In this document: positions 44,979 through 58,015 of the stretch, piece after piece
Numbering within the stretch: the stretch's first letter is position 1
Layout: the number at the start of each line of letters is the position of its first letter
Assembly (NCBI GenBank): GCA_023678885.1
Contig: CM042987.1
Coordinates: 30,466,927 to 30,530,926, forward strand
Length of the DNA stretch: 64,000 nt
Direction: 5' to 3'
Source of the DNA: Pogostemon cablin
Lineage: Eukaryota > Streptophyta > Magnoliopsida > Lamiales > Lamiaceae
The notes under the pieces: model-generated
The model's input: the letters and a program-made list of their open reading frames with translations, nothing else
Told to the model about the DNA's origin: nothing
Database searches by the model: none
Translations under genes and position numbers: made by a program

Positions 44979-47264
44979 TTAAAAACCCTTGTTTTTCCTA
45001 GGCTTTGTGCCCACTTGGCACATATTGCCTTTGCTGGACCTCTTCCATCTGACGAGATGGAAAAGATGGCCAATCCGCTTTCGCCACCTCAGCGTAGAGC
45101 GCGTTTTTGTGTGCTCCACCACACTCTTTATCTTCTTTTCCTGACCCCAATTTGTATCACTCCAAGACATCCCACATTGCTGATCATAGCTCATATTTGA
45201 GGTTTTTCTCTTCTCCCATGAAGCAACTCCATTTTCTTCAAACTTTATTGATATAAAGGAGTCTGAAATTAATGTCCACCATTTAGTTACTAATTTAATT
45301 TCCATCCATAAATTAATTACAAAATTGGACTATATATGTATTATAGTGAGGGTCACATGTTTTAGATTTATGCATTAGAACTACTCAGAGGATGAATCGA
45401 ATTAAATACATTACATAGACACACAAAAAATAAATAAATATATAAATTGATAATTATTAAATGAATGAGCAAGTGATTTTTAATACTATGTGTTTAACTT
45501 GTGAATATCTGACAACCCATTGACATTATAGTATAAAGAAATAAATAAGGGACCACGGAATTGAATGGCCGTTTAAACTATGTCAAACTATGCATTAATA
45601 TTCCTTTATTTTAATATATAAAAGTTAAATCATGATTGTTGAAAAGTTCATAGGGACATGGATAGATTATATCAGATTCTAACTAGGCCTAGAGGGTCCA
45701 TTTAATTAAGTTACTCTTAATTATAATATCTTTCTTGTATTATATACGTCTTTCTTTGTTCTAAATTAATGACAATATTTATATTATATATTGTAAAAGT
45801 TAATACTAATAACAAAATCACATATAAACCAAATTAAAGTGTACAATATTAGATGTACCGCGATAATAAAAGAGTTGATATTAGGTGCACCCGGGTGCAA
45901 GGTGCACCCATATGTGTATAACTTTTTATTCTATTTTGTATACATGTTATTTTATTTTGTATATGTGTTTATTTTTTTCACACTAAGTTTTTTATTAAAA
46001 AAACGAGCATCCATATATGTATAATCTTAGGTTGCACAGTATAATCAGCCATGATAAAATTACATTATCTACGAATTAAAATCAAATCTTAAAAGATACA
46101 TTGAGGAATAATTACGAATCTAAACTTTTATAAAACATATTTTTTATTTGTCATTTATTCACTCATCAGCTAATTAATTTAACCACATAATTCTGACAAT
46201 ATCTTTGGGGTGAATGTCTCAAAGTGGCTAGGTGTAAGTGCCCCTATTCATTCGTCTGCAAAAGTTAATTTTCATCTATTTTGTAGTTTGTTCAAAATTG
46301 GTATTGGTAAATCTGTTGCATTGATAGTTTGGATGTGTGTGATATAGCTGATGTGGAGGGGTAGAAATGATGTGATATTCCAAGATAAGAAAGTAGATGA
46401 GTTGATATTAATTGGAGAAATGAAGAGTATAGTGTGTAGTTGGTTGAAAAGAATGAAGATTACTTATTCAATCAATATGAGCTACACGAATTGGTGGAGA
46501 GGAGATCATGGAGGACAAAGCTTGAAGGATATATTGTTGTGTAGAAGTTGCAACGGATGTAGGTAACAAAGAGGAGAAAAAGTTGGGATTGATGTTTGTT
46601 ATGATGTTTTGCTGCTTAGAGTAGTTCTAATGGATGCTTTGACTTGGAGATTCTGTAAATACTTCTATGATTTCTATTACTTGTTGTATGATGTACTTGG
46701 ATGCTATATCTTGGAGTATTTCTCATTACTCCAAGTGTTTAATAATAAAATTATTTCTTTGCTGTTAAAAAAAAAATTCTGATAATATCTGTAACAATAT
46801 TTGGATCAGATTAATATGAGAAATTTATGTGCGATATTTTACTGATTAAATCAAATACGCGAAAAATAAATTAATACTATATTTATCATATATTTATCGA
46901 TTTCTCGATAATCAATACTATATTTCACTCATCGTTACTATTTTAATCAATCTTCCTCTTTTCTTAATCAACCAAAAAAAAATCTAGAAAAACACGACAT
47001 ACCTTCTGGAGTGGAAGATGAGGTTTGGCAGTAGAAATCAGGAGGTTTGTTGTGTCTAATCTCGAGACGATGAAGCAGAGTTGTAAGAGCAAAGATCTTT
47101 GTAAGAAGAATTGGGGTTGTTTTCTTTGTGAGAGCTGATGTGTGAATAAGGCCCTGTTTGGATGCCAATACTAAGAGCCTCTCCTTCAAACACAAAGCAC
47201 AGATTCCCACTACCTTCTCTCTGGGATGAAAGTGGCACACTTTTCTCTCATACCCATTCATCAT
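44979..47264 (-). CDS. Two-exon gene for a ~180-residue plant protein with a Cys/His motif
   Basis: Exon 1 is 47264-47003, exon 2 is 45262-44979. The donor GAAG|GTATGT and acceptor TTTCAG|ACTCC join in phase (87 codons plus one base, then two bases plus 94 codons), giving TSSSTPEDSFISIKFEENGV across the junction. The N-terminus has VCHFHPREKVVGICALCLKE (C10, H13, C22, C25), the kind of putative zinc-binding motif at the start of DUF740/OCTOPUS-like plant proteins. The C-terminal half is basic (LRWRKRIGHLFHLVRWKRSS). Related short plant proteins exist, but I know of no assigned function. The 1740-bp intron contains a LINE insertion. The frames are intact. Confidence 0.8.
46205..46775 (+). mobile_element. 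5'-truncated LINE in an intron
   Basis: The insertion is flanked by a 15-bp target duplication, ATTCTGACAATATCT (46190-46204) and ATTCTGATAATATCT (46776-46790), and ends in an A tract. The body keeps a C-terminal ORF2 remnant (LMWRGRNDVIFQDKKVDELI). It lies opposite in strand to the host gene. One mismatch between the duplications shows the insertion is not brand new. Confidence 0.85.
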
Positions 47265-48187
47265 ATTTACTTTTTTGGCAAGAATTAAATTAATTGTATA
47301 TGGTGATGGCTGGAGTATTTGAGTACTGCAGCAAGAGAAATTGGAAACTGCAAAGCCAGAAGGGACTTATATTTAGTACCTAATGATGCATAACTTTGTG
47401 TTCTCTATTGTTGTGGGGTGGGGTGGGGTGGGGTGGAGGTGGGTATGTCAGGGGTGTTTATATACTATTGGACTAGGTATTTACTCAATGGGCTTGTAGC
47501 CCATAAACTTTTACCTTAAATAAAATTACTTTAATAAAGTTCACAATTTAATTAAATAACTAAAATTCTAAACTTTTACCCGCAATTAAATTATATTAAA
47601 ATTCCAAAATTTCCTAACATATATCACTTCTACAAAATTTTCCTAAAACATTCTTTTTTAGTCACAAGCGATTTCTTTTTATTTATACTTAGGTCCCCAA
47701 TAAATTTTTTTCTTAATGCTTTCTATCTCAAACGATCTTTTTATTTGCAGAAATGTTTTTATGTATGAGTATTAAACATGGGACAATTATTATTGAAATA
47801 AAAGTTAACATAAAATGTTACAAATTAAAAAGGCTAAAAGAGCAAAGAGAAAAAACCAGTATGGACCAAATATGTAAAGAAAAAATTATTTGAGACAAAA
47901 AGAGAATATCAGGAACATTAATTTTGTAGAGAAAGGCTTGAATGACTTGCTTGGTTTATAAGGGTCATATATATATAAATAAAATTTTAAAACATAAAAT
48001 AAAAGTATAAATTATAAGGAAATATATATTTCATATTTTTCTACCTTATAGTATAACTTACATGTTATCGTTTAGCAAGAAAATATAATACAAAAATCAC
48101 CTAAAAAGAATCCTAAGATTTTAACTTATTCATTCTAATTTTGTGTCATATTATATTATATTCTGCACAACGATTAGATCGGTTTTC

Positions 48188-48190
<3 letters not shown>
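47265..48190. other. Upstream region of the Cys/His gene
   Basis: 47265-47350 is probably leader and promoter of the minus-strand gene. A G-rich tract lies at 47414-47443: four GGGGT units then GGAGGTGGG. The remainder is AT-rich with no gene. Confidence 0.45.
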
Positions 48191-48284
<94 letters not shown>

Positions 48285-48289
48285 TTTTT
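48191..48289. repeat. (TA)n microsatellite followed by a T tract
   Basis: About 76 bp of TA repeat run directly into about 23 T residues. The following sequence (AAAGGAAAATTTTATTAATA, ACAAGAAATACCCAAGTAAC) resembles the A-rich 3' tail region of a retroelement on the minus strand, but I could not identify one. Confidence 0.85.
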
Positions 48290-48582
48290 ATAAAGGAAAA
48301 TTTTATTAATAATAATGAAGGGTACAAGAAATACCCAAGTAACACAACAACAGTATGTAATAAAATAAACAAAGCTAGGAATTAAACTGCAGCCCCATAT
48401 ATGCATATAAGTGGATTTTCGTGTATATATATTTTCGGTTCAGATCTATATTATTTATCATGTATATATTTAATGCGTATAAGATATAAATAAGTTAGAT
48501 AGAATATTTGTTTTGCATTTAATGATACATATTATAATTCGATAAGAAAAAATTACTTCTATTGCTAGTTAATTTAGTGAAG

Positions 48583-48671
48583 ATTTCTTTATACATATGC
48601 ATTTGGATAAAAGTAATTCAGAGTAAATTTCTTTATACATATGCATTTGGACAAAAGTAATTCAGAGTATA
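48583..48671. repeat. Tandem duplication, ~46-bp unit
   Basis: TTTCTTTATACATATGCATT followed by TGGAYAAAAGTAATTCAGAG occurs twice in succession with one or two differences. Confidence 0.85.
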
Positions 48672-49183
48672 TTCAATGAAAGAGGAAAAGTAGGATTTAA
48701 AATTAAAATATATATGAATATTTGATAGATATTTACATTTTTGTGTTGATGGGTGTTGAGAGCATGCATGGCAAGTTGATTAAATATCTATACTGTACGG
48801 ATGGTAAGTATAATTACGTATACATTTACTAATTTGGACAATTACTAGATTATATATAGTATATAATATACTCTTTATATTACAGTGGTCCTACTAATTT
48901 ATGCTGATATACACTAAATAGTTGAGCATAAACAGCCATCAATTTCCATGATGTGAGCACATTTTATTAGTTGACCGATTCCCATGTCAATCTATCGAAA
49001 AACATAACTCATTCATCATAATTTTCTTATTTTTCATATCAAATCTAAAATATTTTTCATTTCGAATCTATCCCACGGAATCATCCATTATAAGACAATC
49101 TGTCTTTCCTTTAAAATATTATTACTAATACTACTAATAAATTAAAATTAAATTTAATAATACTACTATATTGGTTTAAAATA
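48672..49183. other. AT-rich intergenic stretch
   Basis: No gene or bounded element is recognised. Confidence 0.4.
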
Positions 49184-49797
49184 AGGTTAATTGCAACTAA
49201 AAAAATCACAAACTTTACTTATATTGCAAATTAATCCCCACTTTGAGGAATTACAAAAAAAATCATCATTTTTAAGTATTGTTACAAAACATACCCAATT
49301 TGTGTCTAAAAGTAGGGGTTTTGAGTGCATTTTGCAACAATACACTACAAAAAAAATATTTTTTAGCCACGAAATTTACCAATGGAAGTCAATCCGTTAG
49401 TAATTACCAATGGATTAGCAACCAAAATGATATTTTTCTATTAGCAATGGAATACCAACGGGTTTATTCTCTATTTTACCAACGGATTGAACGGATTACC
49501 AAGGGAATCTTTATATAAATTACCAATTGAATTGTTAGCAACGGAATACCAACGAAATTTTTTACCAGCGGAATTGATTTTTTGTTACTAAAAATTTACC
49601 AACCATCATTTTACCAACAAAAATTTACCAACGGATTCCGTTGCTAATCCATTGGTAAACCAATTTAAGCTTTTCAAAAACAGTTTTTTTTGTAGTGATA
49701 CCTAAAGTTGGAGTTTTTTTTTTTATAATTTCTCAAAAATAAGAATTAATTTGTAATATGTGTTAGTTTTTTTTTTGTTGGTTGCAATATTACAATA
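49184..49797. mobile_element. Fold-back MITE split by another insertion
   Basis: The left arm (GGTTAATTGCAACTAAAAAA, ATTGCAAATTAATCCCCACT, TTGAGGAATTACAAAAAAAA) and the right arm (TTATAATTTCTCAAAAATAA, GAATTAATTTGTAATATGTG, GTTGGTTGCAATATTAC) are inverted copies of each other. Removing the CACTA-like insert at 49343-49697 leaves a compact inverted repeat of about 260 bp. Confidence 0.65.
49343..49697. mobile_element. CACTA-like MITE
   Basis: The ends CACTACAAAAAAAATATTTT and AACAGTTTTTTTTGTAGTG are inverted and flanked by a 3-bp duplication, ATA (49340-49342, 49698-49700), the signature of the CACTA superfamily. The interior is dominated by TTACCAACGGA-type motifs on both strands. It has no coding capacity. 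Confidence 0.85.
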
Positions 49798-51100
49798 CAA
49801 AATCTGAACTTGTATCCAAATTGGAATGCTCACATAATTTAAATCCATTATAAGACTTGGGCTAAAATTTTGGTTATGTTTCGAAAATAAGTTACTCAGG
49901 CCCAAAGTTAAACTGATCCAGAAATACTTCTTCATAACTTAATGGGCCGGACTTCCATATATTTCGTAAGCCCACAACTTTTCGAAATTAGCTCATAATT
50001 GGGTTCAAATTCAATCATAACAATATGCGTATTTAAATTTTAAATAAATACTTGAATTATTACCAATGAATCAATATAGATACACATTTAATTTTTAGAC
50101 TGTTATTAATAAATACATTTTATGTTTTAGAATAAACAAAAATACAAATTGAATTAATATTTCTCATACGCTCCAAGCATTTCAATTAACTTCAACTATC
50201 GCGCTAAATATGTGAAAGGAATGATTCAGAGACCTTGTCACGATATGATTATTTTATACTATTTTTTAATTAGTTATTATTTTTAATTAGTAATATTTCC
50301 ATTTTTTTAAGAAAATATTGTCACCTCTCATTTATAATATAAAATTCATTTAAGAAATAGTTAATTTCATAATTATTACTTTTTACCAATTAAGTTTCAT
50401 TTTTCATTAAAATATTATCACTTATCCGTCTTGTGGAAAACCTTCCCAAGATGATCACACGTAACTATTGGCCTCATCTAACATTTAGAAGTACTATTTA
50501 ATATCATCGTAATATGAGATTCATCCAAAAAGTGAATCTCATTTCATCGAGTATAATCTGACTTTATTGGATTTACGCAACAATTTGCGGAAAATTGTGT
50601 TTTCCAATAGTTCTTTTTAAAAAAATATTTATACATTCTCAACAGCATTTTATTAGTTTTATTTATAGTAGCTGCACATGTGAAAAATTTAACTACACCT
50701 GTTATTGATAGCTGGATTTAATGATTGAATCAAAGAGACAAAACTTTTGCGGAAAAAAAATATTACAAGAATATTTGCAACTATAAATTAATAATGGTGT
50801 TTCTCATAAACAAATTAAGATCTCACAACTTGAATTACTAATTCAATATAAATATGAATTAATGTGTGTCACCAAAAATCTATATTAATTGTCTAGTGGT
50901 TTGAGTTGTATCTTAAATTCTTAATTGCCAATCCGCCATTTTATTTTTACTTTTTCCTTCTTTCGCGACATTATAAATTAATTAATTAATGTTTGTACAT
51001 TAAAATATAAATAATTAATTTATTTTTTTCAAGCTTTGACATTTTCTTAGTTAGAAAACAATGTATGTGTTTCAAGTTCAACAACATTATTACAAAAATA
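49798..51100. other. AT-rich intergenic stretch
   Basis: No gene or clear element in this 1.3 kb. Confidence 0.45.
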
Positions 51101-51298
51101 CTATTCCCATGGTACCATCGAAAGATCTCCCATTTTATTATATTGAACATCTCATTCAAATGTCTCAATTTTCCACTTTTAGTAAAAAAGACACACGTAT
51201 GTTCACCACACACCACTAATACAACTACCTACTATAATACTCCTTAATTCACGAGGAAAAGGCAAATGGGGACCTATATATGGCTGGATCGGAGGGAG
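51101..51298. mobile_element. Stowaway-like MITE with decayed left end
   Basis: The right end GGCTGGATCGGAGGGAG is followed by TA. The left end CTATTCCCATGGTACC is preceded by TA but strongly diverged. The internal ACTAATACAACTACCTACTA and ATACTCCTTAATTCACG are family hallmarks. Confidence 0.6.
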
Positions 51299-51807
51299 TA
51301 TAAGATTTTTTATTTTTTTTAAACATATAAGTTGTACAAATTCATGGAACTTAAATTATCTATTAATTAATCATATACTGTATAAATTACTTTGAGCTTT
51401 ATGGCAGGTTTATTGTATTAAATTTATTTCGCGCACTAAATAAAAAATATAAATGCATAAGTTAAGTACAAAAGATAGCATCCACATTCATAGCGGGTTT
51501 AAACTCATTCTCTCTCTTTCACCCCATTTTACACTTTTTTTTTTCTATTAAACCCAACTACTACCCACATTCATTATTTAGTTTAAACTCATTATTAAAA
51601 CAAAATACTTTTACTTTTTGATACTATTAAATAATTATTTTAAATTATATAAATCTATCACAATTATTTTTTTTATTAAAATAATGTAATGAACTCAGTT
51701 TATTAAAATGAACTAGCAGGTGGGCTGAGTTTAAACCCATGAGTCCACATTTGTTTGAGTTTGATTATTTTGATTTTAAACTCAAAATTTTACATACAAT
51801 GTGGATG
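51299..51807. other. AT-rich intergenic stretch
   Basis: No gene. Near 51700 there is a GGTGGGCTGAGTTTAAACCC motif echoing TTTAAACTCATT repeats nearby. Confidence 0.35.
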
Positions 51808-51815
51808 CCCTAATA

Positions 51816-54800
51816 TAGACATGCACCCCGGTTCGGAACCGCCGGTTCCGGTTCCGAACTGGCGGTTCTGGTTCCAACTGAAGGGGAACCGGAACCAAAC
51901 CTGGGGATAGGGGGTTCGGTTCATGAACCGGCGGTTCCGGTTCCGGTTCGGAACCGCCAGTTTTTTGGTTTTTTTTTTGTTTCTTTATGTTATATTTATA
52001 CATCATACAATATACATGTGTTATTTATCAGTTATTATGTGTAATTTATTTATTAAATAAATGAAACATGTGTAATTGAAAATTGAAATATTGAATTTGA
52101 ATTAATGTAATAATAATATCATTAAAATTGAAAACATGATGTATGCACTATGCAATATTCAATAATGCAAGTAAAAATTTCAAAGTTGATATTAAATTCA
52201 TAATAATCATACAATATTAATTAATGTGATCACATAAAAAATTTAATTATTAAAGTCTAAACCATTACAATTTACAAATGTAGAAGTGTAGAGAACACTA
52301 TAAGTTTACTTCCATGTCAACTACTCTATTGTTACACTTCAAAAAATTTAAAAATACAAACTTTATAAGATAAAATACAACAACATAATAGAGGGGGGAA
52401 AAAAGGACTTGAGCTTAAATTTAGGGTTAAACTTGAAAATTCAAGTTCAACTTAAATTTAAGTTGCCTACGTATCCTCGAAAGGAATCAAAGCCCACGTA
52501 GTTCTCTTAACTTACCTCAACTTACCTCTTTGGCTCCGTGGAGGTGAATGGTGATGGCTTTTTTTGTTTACTCTACCAATCTAACTCGCTTCCATATTCC
52601 GTAATTTCATCATCCGATCGGTCTTCTTCAATTTGATTTTGAATCCGTCTTTCCGCCTTTGACCAATCATCAAGCAAACATAAATTTTCTAAATTTGTCA
52701 CACTTAAATTGGATCGTGTCGGATCCAAAGTGAGATTACCAAGACTAAATGCTTGTTCGACGACAACCGTAGAGGCTGGAGATGCAAAAAACCTCTTTTA
52801 CAATCAATGATAAAATAGGGAATGACTTTGTTCTCCTTGACCACCACTTCAAAATATCAAAACTAGTTCCGCTTGTTTCAAACTCAAAAGTGTTAGTAAA
52901 ATAAGAATCAAGTTCTTGAAAAGGATTATATATAACACGTGCACGTTTTTGAGATCTAGCATCATAAAAACTATAAAATTTTTGAAGAGCAACATATTTC
53001 CTAGAATTATCAACACTATCACTACTATCATCACCACTAGATTGATCATCATTTGTACCATTTTGTTCTTTATACTCCTTAAAAAGATCCTTTAGTAGAT
53101 TATAAGTACTTGCAACTATGTCTTTAGGATTAGGAGCTTGTTGTCTAGTAGGAGAATCACAATTAGCATACAATGAATCATAGTAAAGCGTTAACAATTC
53201 TTCTAAACCATCCGTTCTAATACGTGGGTCCAACAATTTAGCAACTAAACACAAGCCCGGGATTTGAAAAAAATATTTTAACCACTTAGATTTCATGGAA
53301 AGAATAGCATTTGACAACAACGGGTGTGTTTCATTAGCACTAAAAACCATAGCAATTTTAACACAATTATCAACAACTAAATTTGAAGTAGGATAATAAA
53401 CACCGGATAGTTCTTCCGTAGCATCATTAAAAATTTGCAAAACATCACATAGAGTATAACATGTGTCCCATTGATTAGCAAACAAGATTTGACCACCTGC
53501 ATCTTGTGAGTAAAAAACACAAATATGATCTTTATAATCAAAAGAGTCATGCAACATTTTATACGTCGAATTCCAACGAGTTGAAACATCTAAAGAAAAT
53601 TTTTTTGGGTGAATGTTCACAGATTGACAATATCTTTTTCACCTTTTAGTAACGGAAGGGTTTCTCATTATATACCATATAGCACTTTTAATAGGTTGAA
53701 TGTGTGTTTTCAAAGCATTTATACCATCTTGAACACATAAATTCAATATATGACAAATACATCTAACATGAAAAAATCTACCACCAATTGAGGGTTTGCA
53801 AATATCAATAAGACTTTCTAAACTAGCCTTATTAGCACTAGCATTATCAAATGAGATTGTAAAAATATTTGTAACTAAACCATATTCTTGCAAAATTGTA
53901 CTAATTTTGTGAGCAATATTAACGGCGGTATAAGGAACATCAAATGATCTATAAGCAATTAATCTTTTTTGCAAATTCCATGAACTATCAATCCAATGAC
54001 AAGTAATACCCATATAATCCGCTTTTTGCTAAAAATTGCTCCAAATATCCGAACATATAGACACTTTATGAGGTAATTGTTGCAAAATTTGTTTTAAAAC
54101 CATACTCTTTAACAACTTTAGCAACACCAAGTTTACATTTATTACGATGCAAAGGTAGGGCTTGAGTCTTGAAAAAAAATATTATCGGCAAAGTTAAATG
54201 GTAAATGTTTGGTGCACATAAGTTTAAGGTATAATCTCAAATAATTAGATTCATCAAATTTAAAAAAAGTGTTACCCGACGCCGATGAACCTTCTCCTCC
54301 GGAAGAGGCCGTGAACCCTCATCCTATTTGTGTTTGACCGGTTGAGATGCCAATCTTGTCCGGATGCTTCGAGTTGATGTGCTTGATGAACGTTCCATAT
54401 CCTCCGCCATACTTGAATTTATACTTCGTGCCACAATAGTTGCAAATAACTTTGAATTCATTTGAATTCTCAATCGCCTCCTTCTTGAAATGAATAGAAA
54501 ATATATCGGAACGTAACACTTGTTGGAAACTTCGAGTCGATCCTCCGCCTCCGCTAGAGCCTCCGGCTCCGTCTCCGGTACCCGTACCCGTACCACCCGA
54601 GGTTGATTGACTTCCACTCGCTCATTATTGTGATTGACCTTGAGTATTATCGTTGTGGTCGTCGGAGGGGAAATCATCTCCAAGTATCTCCCTAACATTC
54701 AAGTTGAACAAATGAGGGGAGATTTCTTTATCCGAAGGAATATTTTCAAGTTCAATATCTTCTAGAGTTGGTGGAAGTTGGCATGGTCCGCGTGGAGGTG

Positions 54801-55827
54801 GTGGAGGACAATTTAAGGTGTTGGGTATGGATTTTCCTCTAGAAGAAGAAGGTGAGGCACCAGATGAAGAAGAACCTCTTTTAGACATTTTTTTTAGATT
54901 GAAAAAATGATGAATATATAGGATTTATGAACTAAAACTAAGAGACTAGAAGTAGAAGTATATTAATTAGTAGTATATGTGTGGGAAAGAATAGAAAATT
55001 ATAATGAGAGAATTTAAATGAAAGTGATAATAAGATAATTGAAATAAAAGATTACAACTTTTTTTTTTTTAGTTTGATATATATGAACTAAAAAAAAAAG
55101 TTGAGACTTGAGAGTTGAGATGAGATGAGATTGAGAACTTGAGTAGTTGAGTAGAAATGTAGAATCAATCAAGAATGTGGAATAGAAGAATAAGTAGTGT
55201 AGTAGTAGTAGAAGTAGTAGATTGAATGTGAATGTTGTGTGCCCAAATTGATCACACTTGGGGGGTATTTATAGAGGATTGGAAGTGATCTCATCCATCC
55301 ATTTCAAATTTTAAACACAAAAAAATCTCAACCCTTGAATTTAAAAAAAAAAAAAATTGGCCGGAACCGCCGATTCCGCCGTCCATCTCAACCATTGATC
55401 TTCAACGGTCACACGATCTCGGCCGCACGTTTGAATTTTCAAAATTCAAAAATTCCCGCCCGGCCCGCCTGAACCGCCGATTCGAACCGGAACCTCCGGT
55501 TCGAATCGGAATCGCCGGTTTACACCCCTGAACCGCCGGTTCACCGCCCCAACGGTCACTTTTTTGGGCCGTCGGATCTCCAACGGACAGTCGATCTTGG
55601 CCGTTAAAAAAAAATAAAAAAATAAAAAAAATAGAGGAACCGCCGGTTTTAACCGTGAACCGACGAACCGGCGGTTCCGGTTCGTGCTCGGCTGGAACTG
55701 AAATCGAACCGTGTTCTATCGGTTTCGGTTTCGTTTTTCACGGTTCCAGAACCGGCGATTCCGGTTCCGGTTAAACCGCCGGTTCTCCGGTTGGAACCGG
55801 CGATTCCGGTTAATCGGTGCATGTCTA
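51816..55827 (-). mobile_element. hAT transposon with complete ends
   Basis: This 4012-bp element has perfect 12-bp terminal inverted repeats (TAGACATGCACC / GGTGCATGTCTA). The 8-bp target duplication CCCTAATA (51808-51815) versus CGCTAATA (55828-55835) matches at seven positions. Subterminal regions are packed with AACCGCCGGTTC and CGGTTCCGGTTC motifs, probable transposase binding repeats. The interior carries a decayed hAT transposase on the minus strand. The element is probably inactive but could be mobilised by a relative. Confidence 0.92.
52573..54888 (-). pseudogene. Decayed hAT transposase
   Basis: In order on the minus strand: a Ser/Pro-rich start (MSKRGSSSSGASPSSSRGKS); a BED zinc finger with CNYCGTKYKFKYGGGYGTF and HINSKH; the RNase-H-like core with HWIDSSWNLQKRLIAYRSFD, ISFDNASANKASLESLIDIC and FHVRCICHILNLCVQDGI; then DVSTRWNSTY; a long helical insertion; and the C-terminal dimerisation region with ELDSYFTNTFE, ILKWW and VVVEQAFSLGNLTLDPTRSN, ending at a TAG at 52573-52575. 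Breaks are visible: an in-frame TGA just before VNIHPKKFS (near 53637), a frame change near 52790, and changes between 54013 and 54320 and near 54520-54630. It is non-functional as it stands. Confidence 0.9.
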
Positions 55828-55835
55828 CGCTAATA

Positions 55836-58015
55836 GATTTTGACGAAAGGCTAGATGAGATTCTAATTTCTATGAGATGATATCATGAAAAGAAGTCTGT
55901 GATTTTAATATATTATATATTTGAAATAGATGTTAAGATTGTCTAAGATTTCAATATATATACAACAGAACTGAATGTATGTGTTTGTATAAGAATACAA
56001 AATATTACTCCTAAAACTTTGTTTCGTGTTTTCTTGTGGCACGCAAGTTTTTGCCGTATTTTCAAATTACTGCATTTTTTTATAGTTATATCTTTTAACA
56101 TTAAATGGTACACCATTTAGTATAAGAATGTGTACTATTTATTTATTTATTTTTAAAAAAAAAAATTTTTTTTAATCAAACATTTATCTCATTCATATTT
56201 CTTTTCAATTAAAAAATCATATCCTTATTGTTTCTTTTAATATAGTAATAGAGACAAGAAACCAATTCAAAAATTACTCCATATCTATTGAATGATTATT
56301 AATTTATTTATCTTGTCTTGTTTTTAAACCGCCAACGCTTTAACACATCGTATTACTCCACCTACTTATAAATCGTTGTAACCTATTACTGAGTTGAGCT
56401 TCCAGATTTTATGGATGGCTTTTTCGATTTTTTATGTTCTTATTCTTCTTACTGAGTGCTTTTATTAGCTTTCAAAAACATTCATATTTTTATTATTATT
56501 TTATTTTGCCAATCGAATTTAGGATAAATTGAAAAATAAAAAATAAAAAAAATTCACCTTTAATTGTAATTTAATCTCAAAAGTTGAGAATTGATAAAAA
56601 AAAACCACAATTTTCTAAGTTTCTTGCAAACTGCACCCACCACCTGGCAATCAAGTGTTACCCGATCTCTGACGTGACTTGACCAATATCATATCAGCAT
56701 CCACGTCAATTTTTGTTAATTGCACGAAAAACCACCACTTTTACCTTAATTGTGAATTAGTTTCAACTTTTAACTTTTGAAAATTTGGCAAAAAAGAATA
56801 CTAGATTATATTTTTTTTGGCAAATTGCACCAGAGTATTCAAATGTTATCACTTCTTATATATATCAAAGAACTCTTTACATGTGATGATCTCGCATAAA
56901 TGTTTGTCTTTCAATTAATCCTAAGTCCACTCTAATGTGTCCATTTTGCCAATTTACACGTCCACTCTTAATGCATCAATTTTTCTTTATTTTGGCTCGA
57001 TCGAGACACGCATTCACTAGCCACATCCCCGTCTCGAGCTTTATTCAAATCCATTTTCGATTATGAGTGGGCACGACTAACTCGAACCTTTTGCACACAG
57101 CTAACAAACGAGGAGTAGTGCTTCTCACTCTGGCTCGCCATCTCTTTTCCTATGACTTGCTTGCTATCATTAGCCAACAGCTGTTCACGAAGCCTTTGCA
57201 AGATTATGGCAAGGTCCTTCTGCCCGAGATCAGGCCTTCTGTTTGCTCCATGCGATTGTCCATTGTTAGTTATGGCTCATCCAAATGCCATTCAATTGCT
57301 TTTCTTATGATTATAGTCGAATTCCATTGCTTCATCTCATTTTGTACTATTTAATCATGTCTTATTTTCTTTAGATTATTGGAGCCACCTATTTAGGTTC
57401 TTTTTAGCAAGTCACTTGTTTGGCCTTTTATTTTTGTATTCCCCTTCATTCTTACTCTTTGTCCCCCTTCTTATTTTCTTTTTTCTTTTTAATAATATTG
57501 CGTAGTTTTATTTTTCTTTTTGGAGAGTGTCTTATACATAATCCATCACATTCTAGTATTACAACTACCATTATACACGAAATATTCATATTCTTTAATT
57601 TACGTGTGAAAAATAAATAAATACATTCAGTACATGGTATGCATTATTTCTCCATACTCTCTTATGGAGTATATTTTCTCAAATCAATTAATACTATATT
57701 TTATTATAAATATCACCACTTACCTCCTACAATGTAATTTCTACCACTAGTGATGTTTGTTTTCGGTGGTTTTCAAAATCCACAAAAACTAGTTCGATGT
57801 ACTACAAACCCTACCATTCTCAATATACTCACTTTCCATATACTCTCTCTTTTCTAAAAATACTTACATATTTTCTATTTTGGTTCATCCCAAAAATACT
57901 TGCACACTTTAAAAATAGAAACAATATACAATATTAATAATCTTACAATATTATAATATTACAAAATTGTCACATTCTTTTTATACACAATATAGTTAAA
58001 GTCAACTATATTATA
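55836..58015. other. Intergenic region, mostly AT-rich
   Basis: 57067-57354 on the plus strand is less AT-rich and open for 95 codons (LTLARHLFSYDLLAIISQQL), but I recognise no family and it could be a gene remnant. 56540-56840 repeats AATTTAATCTCAAAAGTTGA / ACCACAATTTTCTAAGTTTC-type sequence like other fold-back repeats here. 57835-57920 has a single MITE-like terminus. Confidence 0.4.

Noticed and set aside
48143..48406. Open frames around the second (TA)n tract
   Set aside because: Simple-repeat translation with no biological content.
57067..57354. 95-codon open frame on the plus strand
   Set aside because: Composition hints at a remnant, but no family or splice context is recognisable; left as unassigned.
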